The notes: generated by a model not told the origin, from the letters alone. A DNA stretch of 64,000 nucleotides from Aspidapion aeneum (GCA_963576565.1 OY755045.1:40991909-41055908), one strand, 5' to 3'. Positions 24,064-35,736 are shown, counted from the first letter of the stretch. Program-made: numbers and translations.

Positions 24064-25866
24064 TTTATCTTGATTTACTTGCACACAAACTATAAGCACT
24101 ATCTTACTCTCAAACAAGGCAAAAACCAGAAAAAACTATAAACTTTGATCTGGTATTATATATAGCCAACTTTTTGTCCCAATTTCATTAATTATTGACA
24201 CAGGTAAAATCCCTAGCAACGGGAATTCCTAATTACATTTTTGAATTCTTATTAATAATGTGGCTTTAAATTTATTGGTAATTATTGTAAGCATTACTGG
24301 GAAAATTACTTGCATATTTTAATTTAATGCTGTTACTTACATCTACGCTTCTGAAAGGTAGTTTTTAAGCGAGGTTCATTAAAATTCAATAAGTACGTGA
24401 TCGCAAATAATACAAAATGCAATAAAAATGCCGTCTTCGCTTCACTTACCGGGTGCACATGACTAAATACTTTAAAGTCAAAATTTTTCCTATATAAAAC
24501 ATATGTAAAATTAGTAAACATAGAAGGTGTCCCCGTATAATATTTACACAATTTCCATCTCTATTTTTTGTCTCTCTTCCCCATCAGATTACCACTGCCA
24601 AACAGTGTGCCACAAATGTCAAAAAACATAAACAAAAAGCGAGAATTTGAAGGATGCTCATCCCAAGGGCGCGTTTACCAACGTGAATACCAAATTCGAT
24701 GGGTCAGCGCAAATGCCATGCGAGAGGGGTGCTGTGCGTTTCGCTTAGCGTTTTCAAAACGTAACGTTTTTAAGCAATTTATGAGAATACCAGTCCTGAT
24801 GCAGTAAAGCCATTGGTCAAGAGCCGACCCTTTCCCGACCGCTACATATAAAAATGAGCCATTAGTGAGAAACTATTCCTCCTCAGAAATGGCAACAGTG
24901 CATCCCCGCGACTAGCTGAAGGAACTGCTAGTGTAGACGAACAACTAAAAAATTTGACAAGAATTTTCTTCAAGAAAAAAGTTTTCTTATGTTTTTTACT
25001 TTCCACACGAATTATTTTGGTTCTGTTTTGTGATGGAGGGAAATAAGAAGGCATCCTCCTTTTGGGAGGTCGAAATTTATATAAACCTAACCTTGGTCAA
25101 TTTCACCAGCTTATTCTAACCGGTTCGGTTAACTCAAGAGCTCTAATTTAAAAAAATCGTTTAACAAATACATTTTTTTGAAAAAAAATGCGTTTTTGAA
25201 ATTAGTGTGTATTCAAAATTTGTACAACATGGCACTAATAATATGGATCATTTTATGATGACGTCGCAAATAGATCAGCTAGTACGTTGACATATCGTGG
25301 TTAACAAACAATGCATTGTTTACATAAAACGTGGATAGGCAAAAAAGTTGGATAATGTACCTTAAAAGAGGGAAAGTGGCTGATTCCTATTTTAAATATG
25401 CGTTTATCCAAAACATTTTTTAACTGTTAAAAAGTAATGTTAATAAATGCTTTTTAACCCAGAATTATCTAAAAATTAAGGCAAGTCCTTAATTTACCAT
25501 TTTCTAACTGTTCCATAAAACAAATAAAATCTTTAAATATCAATAAATTACCAAGAAAACAAAAATAAACACTGGGCATAGGCACTAAAACTGCAGTAAC
25601 AAATGCTTTTGGCATCCACGCCTGAAAAAAATTATGTGAACCAAAATGATCATAAACCAGTATAGTTAGGTCACATAACTGGCAACATAGTGGAGTGATA
25701 GTCTCTATCTAATGTCTCGTGTATAAAAAGCATTTTCCAATAAGTCTTTTTTGCAGTCGCGTTAAGGTCGAGCACTATTGAAACAAAGTTGTTGCCTAAT
25801 TACTTATTATTTTGGAATTGCCAATAAGTCTCGATTAAGATAATTCAATGACATATAGGACCTTAC
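24064..25866. other. Intronic sequence, nothing firmly recognised
   Basis: The part up to about 24805 may belong to the Tc1-like element (its possible right terminus near 24790-24805). The rest, to the host exon at 25867, shows no coding potential, paired repeats or known motifs. Confidence 0.4.
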
Positions 25867-26071
25867 TTGACATACTGCTCCATGGTAGGATAATCATTTT
25901 TCTCAATAGCATTGGTCAAAAAGTCCTCCAACGCTCCTTCCAGATCTTCAGGATTGGATTCAGCGAAGTGTTTTGCTTTCTCTTTGAGATATGAAGGATC
26001 TGCGTTGGGAAGAGCCTCTCGGAGCCGGTTCCAAATTGTTGTGGCATCAAGTATGATTTTATCATAACCAT
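25867..26071 (-). CDS. Host gene exon, RNF216-like (exon 2 of 4 seen)
   Basis: 205 bp, open. It encodes ATTIWNRLREALPNADPSYL, then a Lys/Glu-rich helix and LEGALEDFLTNAIE. The hydrophobic pattern and the NADPSYL motif resemble the UBA/CUE-like helical units found N-terminal to the RBR of RNF216-type ubiquitin ligases; this is my inference by resemblance. The acceptor is TTTATCTATAG and the donor is GTCAA|GTAAGG. Two bases at the start complete an Asn codon from the exon at 43290-43478, and two at the end are completed by the exon at 10693-10859. Codon use is far less AT-biased than the surrounding introns. Confidence 0.82.
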
Positions 26072-26173
26072 CTATAGATAAATCAATTAAATGTCAAACT
26101 TTCTACCGTCTGTCCCAAAATAATTCCTAAAAGCTTTTTCCTATTGAAGGGCGAGAAAGGAATCCAAAATATA

Positions 26174-27084
26174 CGAGGGTGGATCAAATATAAACAAGCC
26201 TTCGTTTATATGCTATTTATTTTGAAACATAAATTTTTTCTACTTTTTACATATCTCCCTTTTCGTCTAATATACTTTTCCCAACGGATTGGCAGTTTCT
26301 TAATCCCGTTTTCATAAAAGGAATCTGGCCGAGTATCTAACCAGTTGCGCACGAATGCCTCCACCTCTTCATTGGTCTGAAATCGCTCCCCTCCCAGTGA
26401 ATGTTTGAGTGGCCCAAACATATGAAAATCGCAAGGTGACAAATCTGGACTGTCTGGAGGGTGCACAGTGCATTTCATTGATTTCGGCCTGTGTTGAAGC
26501 TGCCGTATGAGGTCTAGCGTTGTCATGCAGGAGCAACACGTCTCAGATGGGGTGTGTTCTCCTCTTTTGGCGATAAGCAAGCTTTACCTGGTCAAGTAAG
26601 TTACAGTAGTAAGCCGCGTTTATTGTTCTTCGCTCGTGTAAATAATCGACCCACAAAACTCCTCTCCAGTCCCAGAAAACGGTCGCTAAAACTTTGCCTG
26701 TAGACCCACGAGTTTTCGCCTTCACTGGGTTTGGTTCGTCTGTCACGTTTTCGACACGCTCACGGCCGTCATTATATTCTTGGCACCAAGCTTTTATACG
26801 TGCCCACGAAAGCATTTCATTTCCGAAGTGTGCTCGCAATCTGCGTAGAATTTCAGCAGGTTTTACATTTTCGCGTGTAAGAAATTTAATGATTATTCTT
26901 TGCAGAACACTGCTGTGTACCTTCTTCTCGCTTTGCTACTGGCCAAATGAAGATTGCGGCACTACTAGCCGCCTAAATGCTGCTGAACTACACTACTCCA
27001 AAATTGTGACGGGCGCGTTCACCTTGAATAACTTTTCCGTTAATAATAGTTTTAAAAGGCTTGTTTATATTTGATCCACCCTCG
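26174..27084 (-). mobile_element. Internally deleted mariner element
   Basis: 911 bp with perfect terminal repeats starting CGAGGGTGGATCAAATATAA and running about 28 bp, flanked by TA at 26172-26173 and 27085-27086. The content is a mariner transposase gene on the minus strand with an internal deletion and frame breaks. The intact ends could still be mobilised by a transposase supplied elsewhere. Confidence 0.88.
26206..26960 (-). pseudogene. Mariner transposase remnant
   Basis: The N-terminal part, about 26543-26900, shows a helix-turn-helix segment (SWARIKAWCQEYNDGRERV) followed after a deletion by VFWDWRGVLWVDYL and INAAYYCNLLDQVK. That corresponds to the mariner D-containing VFWD-G-VL-DFL region and the YC-LLD motif. 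The C-terminal part, 26206-26470, has HPPDSPDLSPCDFHMFGPLK, which contains the third Asp of the DD34D triad. Loss of the sequence between the DNA-binding and catalytic parts and two frameshifts make it inactive. Confidence 0.82.
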
Positions 27085-27086
27085 TA

Positions 27087-27491
27087 GATGTATCGAAAAA
27101 AAATTTGTTTCGTGACCCTGCGTTTTAGTGGCTCCTATTATCCGTACCAAAAGTCACCGAAATCGGGGATGGCTTGCATCGTCGCCTAAAGAATCAAGGG
27201 TCGAACTAAAACGAGTGCTCTCGCAGCTACGTGACTTACAGAAAGTCCCATTTACTTGCTTTACTGGGGCGGAACGGGGCGGGGCTCTGTATCCAATAGA
27301 ATCTATTAAAGCCGGAGTACAACTTTAGCTTTTAAGAATAACTATGGAACACCCTGTATACCAAAAAGCAATGACTAGGGAAAGCATAGCTCAATCATTT
27401 TAAATTTTATTTATAGATGTAAGAAAGGAAAAAATGGAGGAAGAATGTTTTGACGAAGTTAAGTAGTTCCTAAGGAGTAGCTATAAAAAAT
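27087..27491. other. No supportable gene
   Basis: Contains one ACACCCTGTATA transposon-like terminus at about 27346 without a visible partner. A frame at 27128-27328 has no recognisable motif. Confidence 0.4.
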
Positions 27492-27850
27492 TGTGTGTGT
27501 CCACGGATTGACTTACTGTATTCTATTTAGATTCTGATTTTCTGGGAATGGCTCCTGCTTGGTCTCAAACTAAGATGTTAAAAACATGAGCCAAATCAAT
27601 TAATATACAGGGTGGTTTGGTAGACTGATTTGATGATGTAAGGTATAGATGACAAAAAATGATAGATTTAGATGTTGATTTTCTGGAGATTGCTCCCACC
27701 TGGTCTGAAACTAAGATGTTAAAAAAATAAATCATATCAATTAATCTACAGGGTGGTTTTGTAGGCTGATTTGATAAAAAGTGTTAAGAATAAAATACCT
27801 TTGTTTTAAAAGATATTGGAAAATGTTATAAAAAAGAGTTGTTTAGATTC
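27492..27850 (+). repeat. Left terminal inverted repeat of a 15.7-kb insertion-loaded element
   Basis: Starts GTGTGTCCACGGATTGAC and matches in inverted orientation the sequence ending 43197. The arm contains a ~139-bp internal tandem duplication: ATTTAGATTCTGATTTTCTG is followed by GATTTAGATGTTGATTTTCT, each leading to ACAGGGTGGTTT. The right arm lacks the duplication. The inner limit is about 27850, after AATACCTTTGTTTTAAAAGA. Confidence 0.65.
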
Positions 27851-28012
27851 AACACAACAAAACAAACGGGGCTTGTAAACAAGAACAAACTGTAGTATTT
27901 TTGCAATTTTTAACTGTGTTCTAATGTTCAATAAAAACTTTACTAGCACGTGCCCTGTTCAATAAAGTGTGGCCAATTCAGAGAATAGTGGGAAACTCTC
28001 AATTTATACACA

Positions 28013-28038
28013 GTTTAGGGGTAAGTTTACCCCTAAAC
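28013..28038. repeat. Perfect 26-bp palindrome
   Basis: GTTTAGGGGTAA and its complement are separated by GT. A short cruciform or hairpin of unknown role, about 165 bp before the large hairpin. Confidence 0.9.
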
Positions 28039-28203
28039 CATAATTTATTTTCCCGCCAATTTCTATTTGACCTAACCTAAAAATGTCAAGCCACAATTTG
28101 AACCACTCTGAAGTTTGCAGCGGGACCGTTCATAGATTGATGCACCGTGGATCTGGGTGCCTATTCCCAAAACAGTGCCGTCTTAACTATCATTGGTGAG
28201 ATC

Positions 28204-29058
28204 AAACAAGTTTCGTGGCTAATCGGGCAAAAAGGAGTTTTTTGTTTCCCTTATATTTTTCCGTGGGTAGCTTGAAAGCTTAACCTTACGGGGGTCCAAG
28301 ATCTAATGGACACCTAATAAGTGTTGACAGTTAACCGTTTCGTCCTTATGGGACTCCTCAGAACACTGCTGGTCAAGTGACAAATCTTGCGAAGTTAATC
28401 AGACGGTTTTGTCTCTAATTAAATGTAATTAGTGAGCGAACTATAGCAAGAGGCGCCATCTACCGAGATACGAGAGAAACAAAAAACCAAAAGCAGGGAA
28501 AACACTGCTATACAATATCGATCAATGAAAAGATCGAATGCAAATAAAAGAAAACAACTATAGTCCGTGACCTACGACAGCTCTTTGTCTTTTCAGGCCG
28601 GATCAACGCATTTTGCATTTTTACCCGTCATCAAGACAGTGAGCGTCAATCAACGGAATTTTTAAGCCAAATAATACTAACAAACGTTTGTTCACGGACT
28701 ATAGTTGTTTTCTTTTATTTGCATTCGATCTTTTCATTGATCGATATTGTATAGCAGTGTTTTCCCTGCTTTTGGTTTTTTGTTTCTCTCGTATCTCGGT
28801 AGATGGCGCCTCTTGCTATAGTTCGCTCACTAATTACATTTAATTAGAGACAAAACCGTCTGATTAACTTCGCAAGATTTGTCACTTGACCAGCAGTGTT
28901 CTGAGGAGTCCCATAAGGACGAAACGGTTAACTGTCAACACTTATTAGGTGTCAATTAGATCTTGGACCCCCGTGAGGTTAAGCTTTCAAGCTACCCACG
29001 GAAAAATATAAGGGAAACAAAAAACTCCTTTTTGCCCGATTAGCCACGAAACTTGTTT
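28204..29058. repeat. Near-perfect inverted repeat, 367-bp arms, 121-bp loop
   Basis: The left arm, 28204-28570, and right arm, 28692-29058, have equal length. By eye they differ at only about two positions (near 28288 and 28306, against their partners). The loop contains the palindrome AACAAACGTTTGTT. A 12-bp direct repeat ATTGGTGAGATC lies at 28193-28204 and 29092-29103, so the whole hairpin plus 33 bp may be an insertion. It sits directly before the LINE ORF1. Transcribed, it would fold into a dsRNA of over 360 bp. No coding capacity was recognised. Confidence 0.9.
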
Positions 29059-29197
29059 CATTTTTAAATTCACGGGTACGAAATTTCACGATTGGTGAGA
29101 TCCTTTTCGAACGGAGCAGGAGAGTGAAAAAGACCTAGTACTTTAGAAAAGAAGAAACATATCCTCTCAAATATGGCAGCAACCTTTAAATGCATGA

Positions 29198-30900
29198 ATG
29201 AATGATGAATTTGGCAACCTAGTTTGCGCTATCTGCTTATCGGTCTTTCACCCGAGCTGCTTAGAAAGGAAAAATTATACGGCGATTAATGGATATAAAA
29301 TACATTGCTCAACCGAATGCGCCCAACAAGCGGAGAAATACGATACCGAAACCTCTGATTACTTACAGAAAATAAGCCAGCTCGAAAAACAAATACGGGG
29401 AAAGGATATTCTGCTAAAAAGGCAGAAAAGGCTCTCTTCTGACTTCTGCAGTGATGCTCAGGAGCTACAACAATATGAGGACAAAATTAAAAAACTAGAA
29501 AAAACAGTATCTGAACTTAAAAAATAAATATCACTCCTTAATGACAATATGGCGATCCTAAAAGCAAATAATGATAGTAATGATAGTTCTGACTTCTGCA
29601 GTGATGCTCAGGAGCTACAACAATATGAGGACAAAATTAAAAAACTAGAAAAAACAGTATCTGCACTTAAAAAAGAAATATCGCTCCTTAATGACAATAT
29701 GGCGATCCTAAAAGCAAATAATGATAGTAATGAACAGAAAATTCTACAATATGTACAACAAATTAAACAAATGGACAATTCAAAAACTGCCATGACCTCT
29801 CAAATAAAAACATTAATGGAGGAAAATGAAAATTGTCTACAAAATCTTAGTTCACTACAGTCGAAACAACAACCGCACGCCTCACTCCTCAGATATAATT
29901 AAAGAGGCCATCTCTATTGAAATTGCCAACATAAGCAACATTATAGCAACAACTCTGGAATCCCAAACTCGAAATATTACTGATCTTATTAAGACATGTG
30001 TTCTTGATATGACAAACTCCTCCCAGAATCAGAGTAACAAACTTGCAACAGAGGTTACCTCTTTAAAGGATTCCAATATTGAACTAGTCCAAATGCTTTC
30101 ATCTGGTAGAGTTCCAGGTCATTCTCACATTGAGGATACCCATCCAGCAGGCATAACTAGTGCATTTACTTCTATCCCAACTTCTCTGGTAAACTCAACT
30201 TTATCTCAAAACAGTCAGTAGCAAAATAATACCGACACTAGCACATCTGGGTTCAACACAAGCAGATACTCCAATCCCTATAACTCTCAGCAACTCTGTG
30301 ATAATTCTAGTCTAATCCAAAATAATAACCCAAAACAGCAGTATAACCAAAAGCGTAATAAAGATAATTACCATGACTACAATAATGATAACCCGAATAA
30401 CCTTAGACAAAACAATAGACATAAATAATCCAACACAACCAAGAAATAGTAACACTGAAAATAGATCTGGACGTCAAGGACTTATTTGTGTTGGACCTCC
30501 TAGACAAAACTTACAGGTAGCAAACCCAAACATCGGCCCTAACTCTACTATCTCTGACACCAGCACAAAAAGTAGAGCCAACTCCAACTGGGGTAATGAT
30601 GAAGCGCTGTCATACATTTACCTAGCCAACTTGGACCGTAATACATCTCCAGAGGGTATCATTCAAGCACTAGATCCCATAGAGAAGCACCGCTGTGTCT
30701 GCACTAAATTGAGATCAAAGTTTCAAAACCCAAGAAGCGCAACTTTTAAACTGGGAGTTCCGGAAAGTTTGATGACTAAGTACCTTAGCAAAGATTACTG
30801 GCCAAGAGGATGCTATGTCGCCGAATTTACTTCTAGACGTGCACCACACTTAGGCTCAAGAATTTTTCAGAGTCGCACCTATTCTCAGGTTCTGACATAA
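29198..30900 (+). pseudogene. LINE ORF1 (broken)
   Basis: The N-terminus reads LVCAICLSVFHPSCLER, the second half of a PHD/zinc-finger-like motif, then a long coiled coil with KIKKLEKTVS. A 150-bp in-frame tandem duplication (starts 29438 and 29588) repeats the coil. The first copy ends at a stop, 29525-29527, where the second copy has GAA, so one G-to-T change created it. Downstream the frame changes twice (29826-30221, then 30373-30900), the last part being QGLICVGPPRQNLQ onwards. ORF1 proteins of this group bind the LINE RNA; this copy cannot make a full protein. Confidence 0.65.
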
Positions 30901-30947
30901 ATATTTGTAAAATTAATATTAATTCTAATAATACCGATAATTCACAC

Positions 30948-31727
30948 TTGTCCCCTTCTATTGCCTCCTCACCTGAAGTATTATGTACTAATAATACCAA
31001 TAATTACATTAACAGTATAAATTATTCTGGTTCAGTCAAAAAGCACAAGCTAAACACTTATTATCAGAATGCTGGTGGCATGCGTACTAAGCTAACCAAT
31101 ATTCTTCACTCTTCAACACAGTGTGATTATGATGTTCTTACCTTTACTGAAGCTTGGCTCGACCCCTCAGTATCAACAAATGAGTTTATCTCTACTGACT
31201 TCTTCGAGGTCTTTAGTTGCGACAGAGATCAGCATGCCACTGGACTGGAGAGGGGAGGAGGTGTAGTCTTGGCGATTAATCGTAATATAACGTCGTTCCC
31301 TTTAAATCTTCATAATATGCGACCTCTAGTACCTTATCACATTGACATCGTAGGAGCCAAACTATCATTTATGAACAAGTATCTCTATTTATTTGTTGTT
31401 TATATTCCATCCCCATGCTCCTTATATGATCTTGAATCGGTGTATGATTTTTTTATTTCTCAAGAATCTCTTTATGGCAAGGATATCTTGGTTTTAGGTG
31501 ACTTTAATGTTTCAGAGTATGCAGATTTTATTGATGATAACTCTAAGCCAAATAACAAAAGAAGCACCCTTATCAATATTTTTAGTGCATTTGAGCTTAC
31601 TCAATTTAACACAATAAGAAATCAGAATAATCGGTTGCTTGATCTTGTCCTATTTAATGGTTCTCACTGTGAGGTTCACAAAGCTATCGACCATATAAGC
31701 AATGAAGCTTATCAGCATATGTTTTAA
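30948..31727 (+). pseudogene. LINE ORF2, endonuclease domain
   Basis: Shows the AP-endonuclease order typical of Jockey/CR1 LINEs: YYQNAGGMRTK, LTFTEAWLDPS, GGGVVLAINRN, VVYIPSP, LVLGDFNVS, LDLVLFN and IDHIS. The Glu of TEAWL and the Asp and Asn of GDFN are kept. The frame ends at 31727 and continues in another phase from about 31702, so a small indel broke the join to the RT part and removed the end of the domain. Confidence 0.78.
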
Positions 31728-32563
31728 AAGAAATGCTTCTCCTACAAATAGCAATGATAAAGACAGCCAGTCACCGACTTACAACTTCAAAAAAGCAAAT
31801 TTTAATGGTCTATATAATGACTTAGCACATATTGACTGGTCTCCTCTTTATAGCCTCTCAGATATCAATATAGCATGTACCATGTTTTATGATCCTCTCT
31901 ACTCTGCCATCAATAAGTGGGTTCCTATGTATTCTCCGAAACCAAAAATCAAATATCCACCCTGGTACACTTATGAAATTAAAAAGGACATCCGTGATAA
32001 AAATAAGCTGCATATACAATATAAAAGGACCAAAGACCCTGTAACATACCAACACTTCTCTACTCTTCGGGCTAAAATAAAAAAAGATGTGACTGATCAA
32101 CATCAGCTTATCAATCGTACAGAGCAACAAATCAATGAGGACCCTAGTAGATTATGGACTTACATTAACTCCAAACGATCATCTTTTACCCGAATGCCAG
32201 ATACTATGGTTTACAATGACACGCAGTTATCTGACACGGCTCAGATTGTTTCTGCCTTTGCAGATTTTTTTCATAAATCATTTAATGACCATAATTTCAT
32301 GGCGAATATTCAATCATTCTCTGAAGAAGAAGTACTTCAAACCTTGAAGTCTGCAAATAACAAAATGACTAGTGGTCCAGATATTCTACCCTCATTTCTT
32401 ATAAAGGATTGTTTTAGCATCCTTGCCAAACCTCTAAAAAATCTGTATAATCTCTGTCTATCCACTCAGTCCATCCCCACTACCTGGAAACGTTCTAAAG
32501 TAAGCCCTATCTACAAAAAATCTGATAAAACTCACATCACCAATTATAGACCCATTACAATCA
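31702..32563 (+). pseudogene. LINE ORF2, N-terminal part of reverse transcriptase
   Basis: Continues ORF2 after the frameshift: the linker region with YPPWYTYEIKKDIRDKNKLH, then MTSGPDILPSFLIKDC, WKRSKVSPIYKKSDK and NYRPITI. These are RT motifs 0-1. The frame runs into the tandem array after NYRPITI and stops inside it, so the finger domain is severed from the palm. Confidence 0.78.
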
Positions 32564-32625
32564 TTCAGTGGTGGAATGTTTGCCTAGATAGCAAGAGGTC
32601 CCGGGTTCGATCCCCGGCCGAAGCA
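32564..32625 (+). pseudogene. tRNA-Gly-like gene copy 0, 5'-truncated
   Basis: Lacks the first 10 bases (acceptor 5' strand and start of the A box) because the array junction with the LINE lies here. B box and terminator are intact, but the acceptor stem cannot form. Confidence 0.9.
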
Positions 32626-32952
32626 GAAAACTTTTTTCTTATTTTTCTTTCTTTAATTTCACTTGTTGTTTATAGTTTTAGGTCCTTGCATTATTTGCAA
32701 TTTGGTATTTGATAATTATATTGGCAAATCGCCCATTTGCGATTAGAAATTTTAACACACGAAAAGGTGATCTCATGCTTTCAGACGTTGATCTTTACGT
32801 CTAATTTGAGTTATCATACCTTTGACAGTGGGAAAGAAGAATTTAGAGATTGGTTGGATGACTTGGTCGGGTTAATACCCTGAGAGTCTCTCGTTCTTGT
32901 ATTGAGACACCGCAGCCTGCATAGGTAGAAGTTTCCGAAAAATTTATGTATG

Positions 32953-33024
32953 GCTTCGGTGGTTCAGTGGTGGAATGTTTGCCTAGATAGCAAGAGGTCC
33001 CGGGTTCGATCCCCGGCCGAAGCA
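32953..33024 (+). tRNA. tRNA-Gly-like gene, AGA anticodon, copy 1 (reference)
   Basis: A cloverleaf of 72 nt folds fully: acceptor GCTTCGG/CCGAAGC with A discriminator, D stem GTTC/GAAT, anticodon stem TTTGC/GCAAG (one G-U), 5-nt variable loop, T stem CCGGG/CCCGG with TTCGATC loop. A box TGGTTCAGTGG and B box GGTTCGATCC match the Pol III consensus, and T6 follows 7 nt after the gene. The D arm, G1-C72, C2-G71 and A73 are those of eukaryotic tRNA-Gly, but the anticodon loop is CTAGATA, giving AGA (Ser UCU) and an unusual U37. There is no long variable arm as in tRNA-Ser. Decoding and charging are unknown; it may be a non-translational tRNA. Confidence 0.85.
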
Positions 33025-33030
33025 GAAAAC

Positions 33031-33036
33031 TTTTTT
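33031..33036 (+). terminator. Pol III T6 terminator (example; repeated after each tRNA copy)
   Basis: A run of six T begins 7 nt after the tRNA end in nearly every unit, with further T-rich sequence (CTTATTTTTC) behind it as back-up. Expanded to T13 after copy 5 and T5 after copy 11. Confidence 0.8.
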
Positions 33037-33351
33037 CTTATTTTTCTTTCTTTAATTTCACTTGTTGTTTATAGTTTTAGGTCCTTGCATTATTTGCAAT
33101 TTGGTATTTGATAATTATATTGGCAAATCGCCCATTTGCGATTAGAAATTTTAACACACGAAAAGGTGATCTCATGCTTTCAGACGTTGATCTTTACGTC
33201 TAATTTGAGTTATCATACCTTTGACAGTGGGAAAGAAGAATTTAGAGATTGGTTGGATGACTTGGTCGGGTTAATACCCTGAGAGTCTCTCGTTCTTGTA
33301 TTGAGACACCGCAGCCTGCATAGGTAGAAGTTTCCGAAAAATTTATGTATG

Positions 33352-33423
33352 GCTTCGGTGGTTCAGTGGTGGAATGTTTGCCTAGATAGCAAGAGGTCCC
33401 GAGTTCGATCCCCGGCCGAAGCA
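33352..33423 (+). tRNA. tRNA-Gly-like gene, AGA anticodon, copy 2 (T-stem variant)
   Basis: Same as copy 1 except G to A at 33402, which breaks one T-stem pair beside the B box (CCGAG against CCCGG). It is the only complete copy in which I see a change inside the tRNA. Confidence 0.8.
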
Positions 33424-33750
33424 GAAAACTTTTTTCTTATTTTTCTTTCTTTAATTTCACTTGTTGTTTATAGTTTTAGGTCCTTGCATTATTTGCAATT
33501 TGGTATTTGATAATTATATTGGCAAATCGCCCATTTGCGATTAGAAATTTTAACACACGAAAAGGTGATCTCATGCTTTCAGACGTTGATCTTTACGTCT
33601 AATTTGAGTTATCATACCTTTGACAGTGGGAAAGAAGAATTTAGAGATTGGTTGGATGACTTGGTCGGGTTAATACCCTGAGAGTCTCTCGTTCTTGTAT
33701 TGAGACACCGCAGCCTGCATAGGTAGAAGTTTCCGAAAAATTTATGTATG

Positions 33751-33822
33751 GCTTCGGTGGTTCAGTGGTGGAATGTTTGCCTAGATAGCAAGAGGTCCCG
33801 GGTTCGATCCCCGGCCGAAGCA
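33751..33822 (+). tRNA. tRNA-Gly-like gene, AGA anticodon, copy 3
   Basis: Identical by eye to copy 1; 399 bp after the previous copy. Confidence 0.85.
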
Positions 33823-34150
33823 GAAAACTTTTTTCTTATTTTTCTTTCTTTAATTTCACTTGTTGTTTATAGTTTTAGGTCCTTGCATTATTTGCAATTT
33901 GGTATTTGATAATTATATTGGCAAATCGCCCATTTGCGATTAGAAATTTTAACACACGAAAAGGTGATCTCATGCTTTCAGACGTTGATCTTTACGTCTA
34001 ATTTGAGTTATCATACCTTTGACAGTGGGAAAGAAGAATTTAGAGATTGGTTGGATGACTTGGTCGGGTTAATACCCTGAGAGTCTCTCGTTCTTGTATT
34101 GAGACACCGCAGCCTGCATAGGTAGAAGTTTCCGAAAAAATTTATGTATG

Positions 34151-34222
34151 GCTTCGGTGGTTCAGTGGTGGAATGTTTGCCTAGATAGCAAGAGGTCCCG
34201 GGTTCGATCCCCGGCCGAAGCA
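34151..34222 (+). tRNA. tRNA-Gly-like gene, AGA anticodon, copy 4
   Basis: Identical by eye to copy 1; 400 bp after the previous copy because of one extra A in the spacer A-run. Confidence 0.85.
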
Positions 34223-34549
34223 GAAAACTTTTTTCTTATTTTTCTTTCTTTAATTTCACTTGTTGTTTATAGTTTTAGGTCCTTGCATTATTTGCAATTT
34301 GGTATTTGATAATTATATTGGCAAATCGCCCATTTGCGATTAGAAATTTTAACACACGAAAAGGTGATCTCATGCTTTCAGACGTTGATCTTTACGTCTA
34401 ATTTGAGTTATCATACCTTTGACAGTGGGAAAGAAGAATTTAGAGATTGGTTGGATGACTTGGTCGGGTTAATACCCTGAGAGTCTCTCGTTCTTGTATT
34501 GAGACACCGCAGCCTGCATAGGTAGAAGTTTCCGAAAAATTTATGTATG

Positions 34550-34621
34550 GCTTCGGTGGTTCAGTGGTGGAATGTTTGCCTAGATAGCAAGAGGTCCCGG
34601 GTTCGATCCCCGGCCGAAGCA
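34550..34621 (+). tRNA. tRNA-Gly-like gene, AGA anticodon, copy 5
   Basis: Identical by eye to copy 1. Its terminator has expanded from T6 to T13 (34626-34638), lengthening this unit to 404 bp. Confidence 0.85.
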
Positions 34622-34953
34622 GAAATTTTTTTTTTTTTCTTATTTTTCTTTCTTTAATTTCACTTGTTGTTTATAGTTTTAGGTCCTTGCATTATTTGCA
34701 ATTTGGTATTTGATAATTATATTGGCAAATCGCCCATTTGCGATTAGAAATTTTAACACACGAAAAGGTGATCTCATGCTTTCAGACGTTGATCTTTACG
34801 TCTAATTTGAGTTATCATACCTTTGACAGTGGGAAAGAAGAATTTAGAGATTGGTTGGATGACTTGGTCGGGTTAATACCCTGAGAGTCTCTCGTTCTTG
34901 TATTGAGACACCGCAGCCTGCATAGGTAGAAGTTTCCGAAAAATTTATGTATG

Positions 34954-35025
34954 GCTTCGGTGGTTCAGTGGTGGAATGTTTGCCTAGATAGCAAGAGGTC
35001 CCGGGTTCGATCCCCGGCCGAAGCA
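34954..35025 (+). tRNA. tRNA-Gly-like gene, AGA anticodon, copy 6
   Basis: Identical by eye to copy 1; follows the 404-bp unit. Confidence 0.85.
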
Positions 35026-35352
35026 GAAAACTTTTTTCTTATTTTTCTTTCTTTAATTTCACTTGTTGTTTATAGTTTTAGGTCCTTGCATTATTTGCAA
35101 TTTGGTATTTGATAATTATATTGGCAAATCGCCCATTTGCGATTAGAAATTTTAACACACGAAAAGGTGATCTCATGCTTTCAGACGTTGATCTTTACGT
35201 CTAATTTGAGTTATCATACCTTTGACAGTGGGAAAGAAGAATTTAGAGATTGGTTGGATGACTTGGTCGGGTTAATACCCTGAGAGTCTCTCGTTCTTGT
35301 ATTGAGACACCGCAGCCTGCATAGGTAGAAGTTTCCGAAAAATTTATGTATG

Positions 35353-35424
35353 GCTTCGGTGGTTCAGTGGTGGAATGTTTGCCTAGATAGCAAGAGGTCC
35401 CGGGTTCGATCCCCGGCCGAAGCA
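35353..35424 (+). tRNA. tRNA-Gly-like gene, AGA anticodon, copy 7
   Basis: Identical by eye to copy 1. The spacer after it contains A33 at 35737-35769 in place of A5, making a 426-bp unit. Confidence 0.85.
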
Positions 35425-35736
35425 GAAAACTTTTTTCTTATTTTTCTTTCTTTAATTTCACTTGTTGTTTATAGTTTTAGGTCCTTGCATTATTTGCAAT
35501 TTGGTATTTGATAATTATATTGGCAAATCGCCCATTTGCGATTAGAAATTTTAACACACGAAAAGGTGATCTCATGCTTTCAGACGTTGATCTTTACGTC
35601 TAATTTGAGTTATCATACCTTTGACAGTGGGAAAGAAGAATTTAGAGATTGGTTGGATGACTTGGTCGGGTTAATACCCTGAGAGTCTCTCGTTCTTGTA
35701 TTGAGACACCGCAGCCTGCATAGGTAGAAGTTTCCG

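Noticed and set aside
32626..32952. A second Pol III or small RNA gene in the 327-bp array spacer
   Set aside because: There are small hairpins and a GGGTTAATACCC that vaguely recalls a T arm, but no proper B box (C56 missing), no matching stems and no T-run after it. No U6, U1 or 5S similarity by eye.
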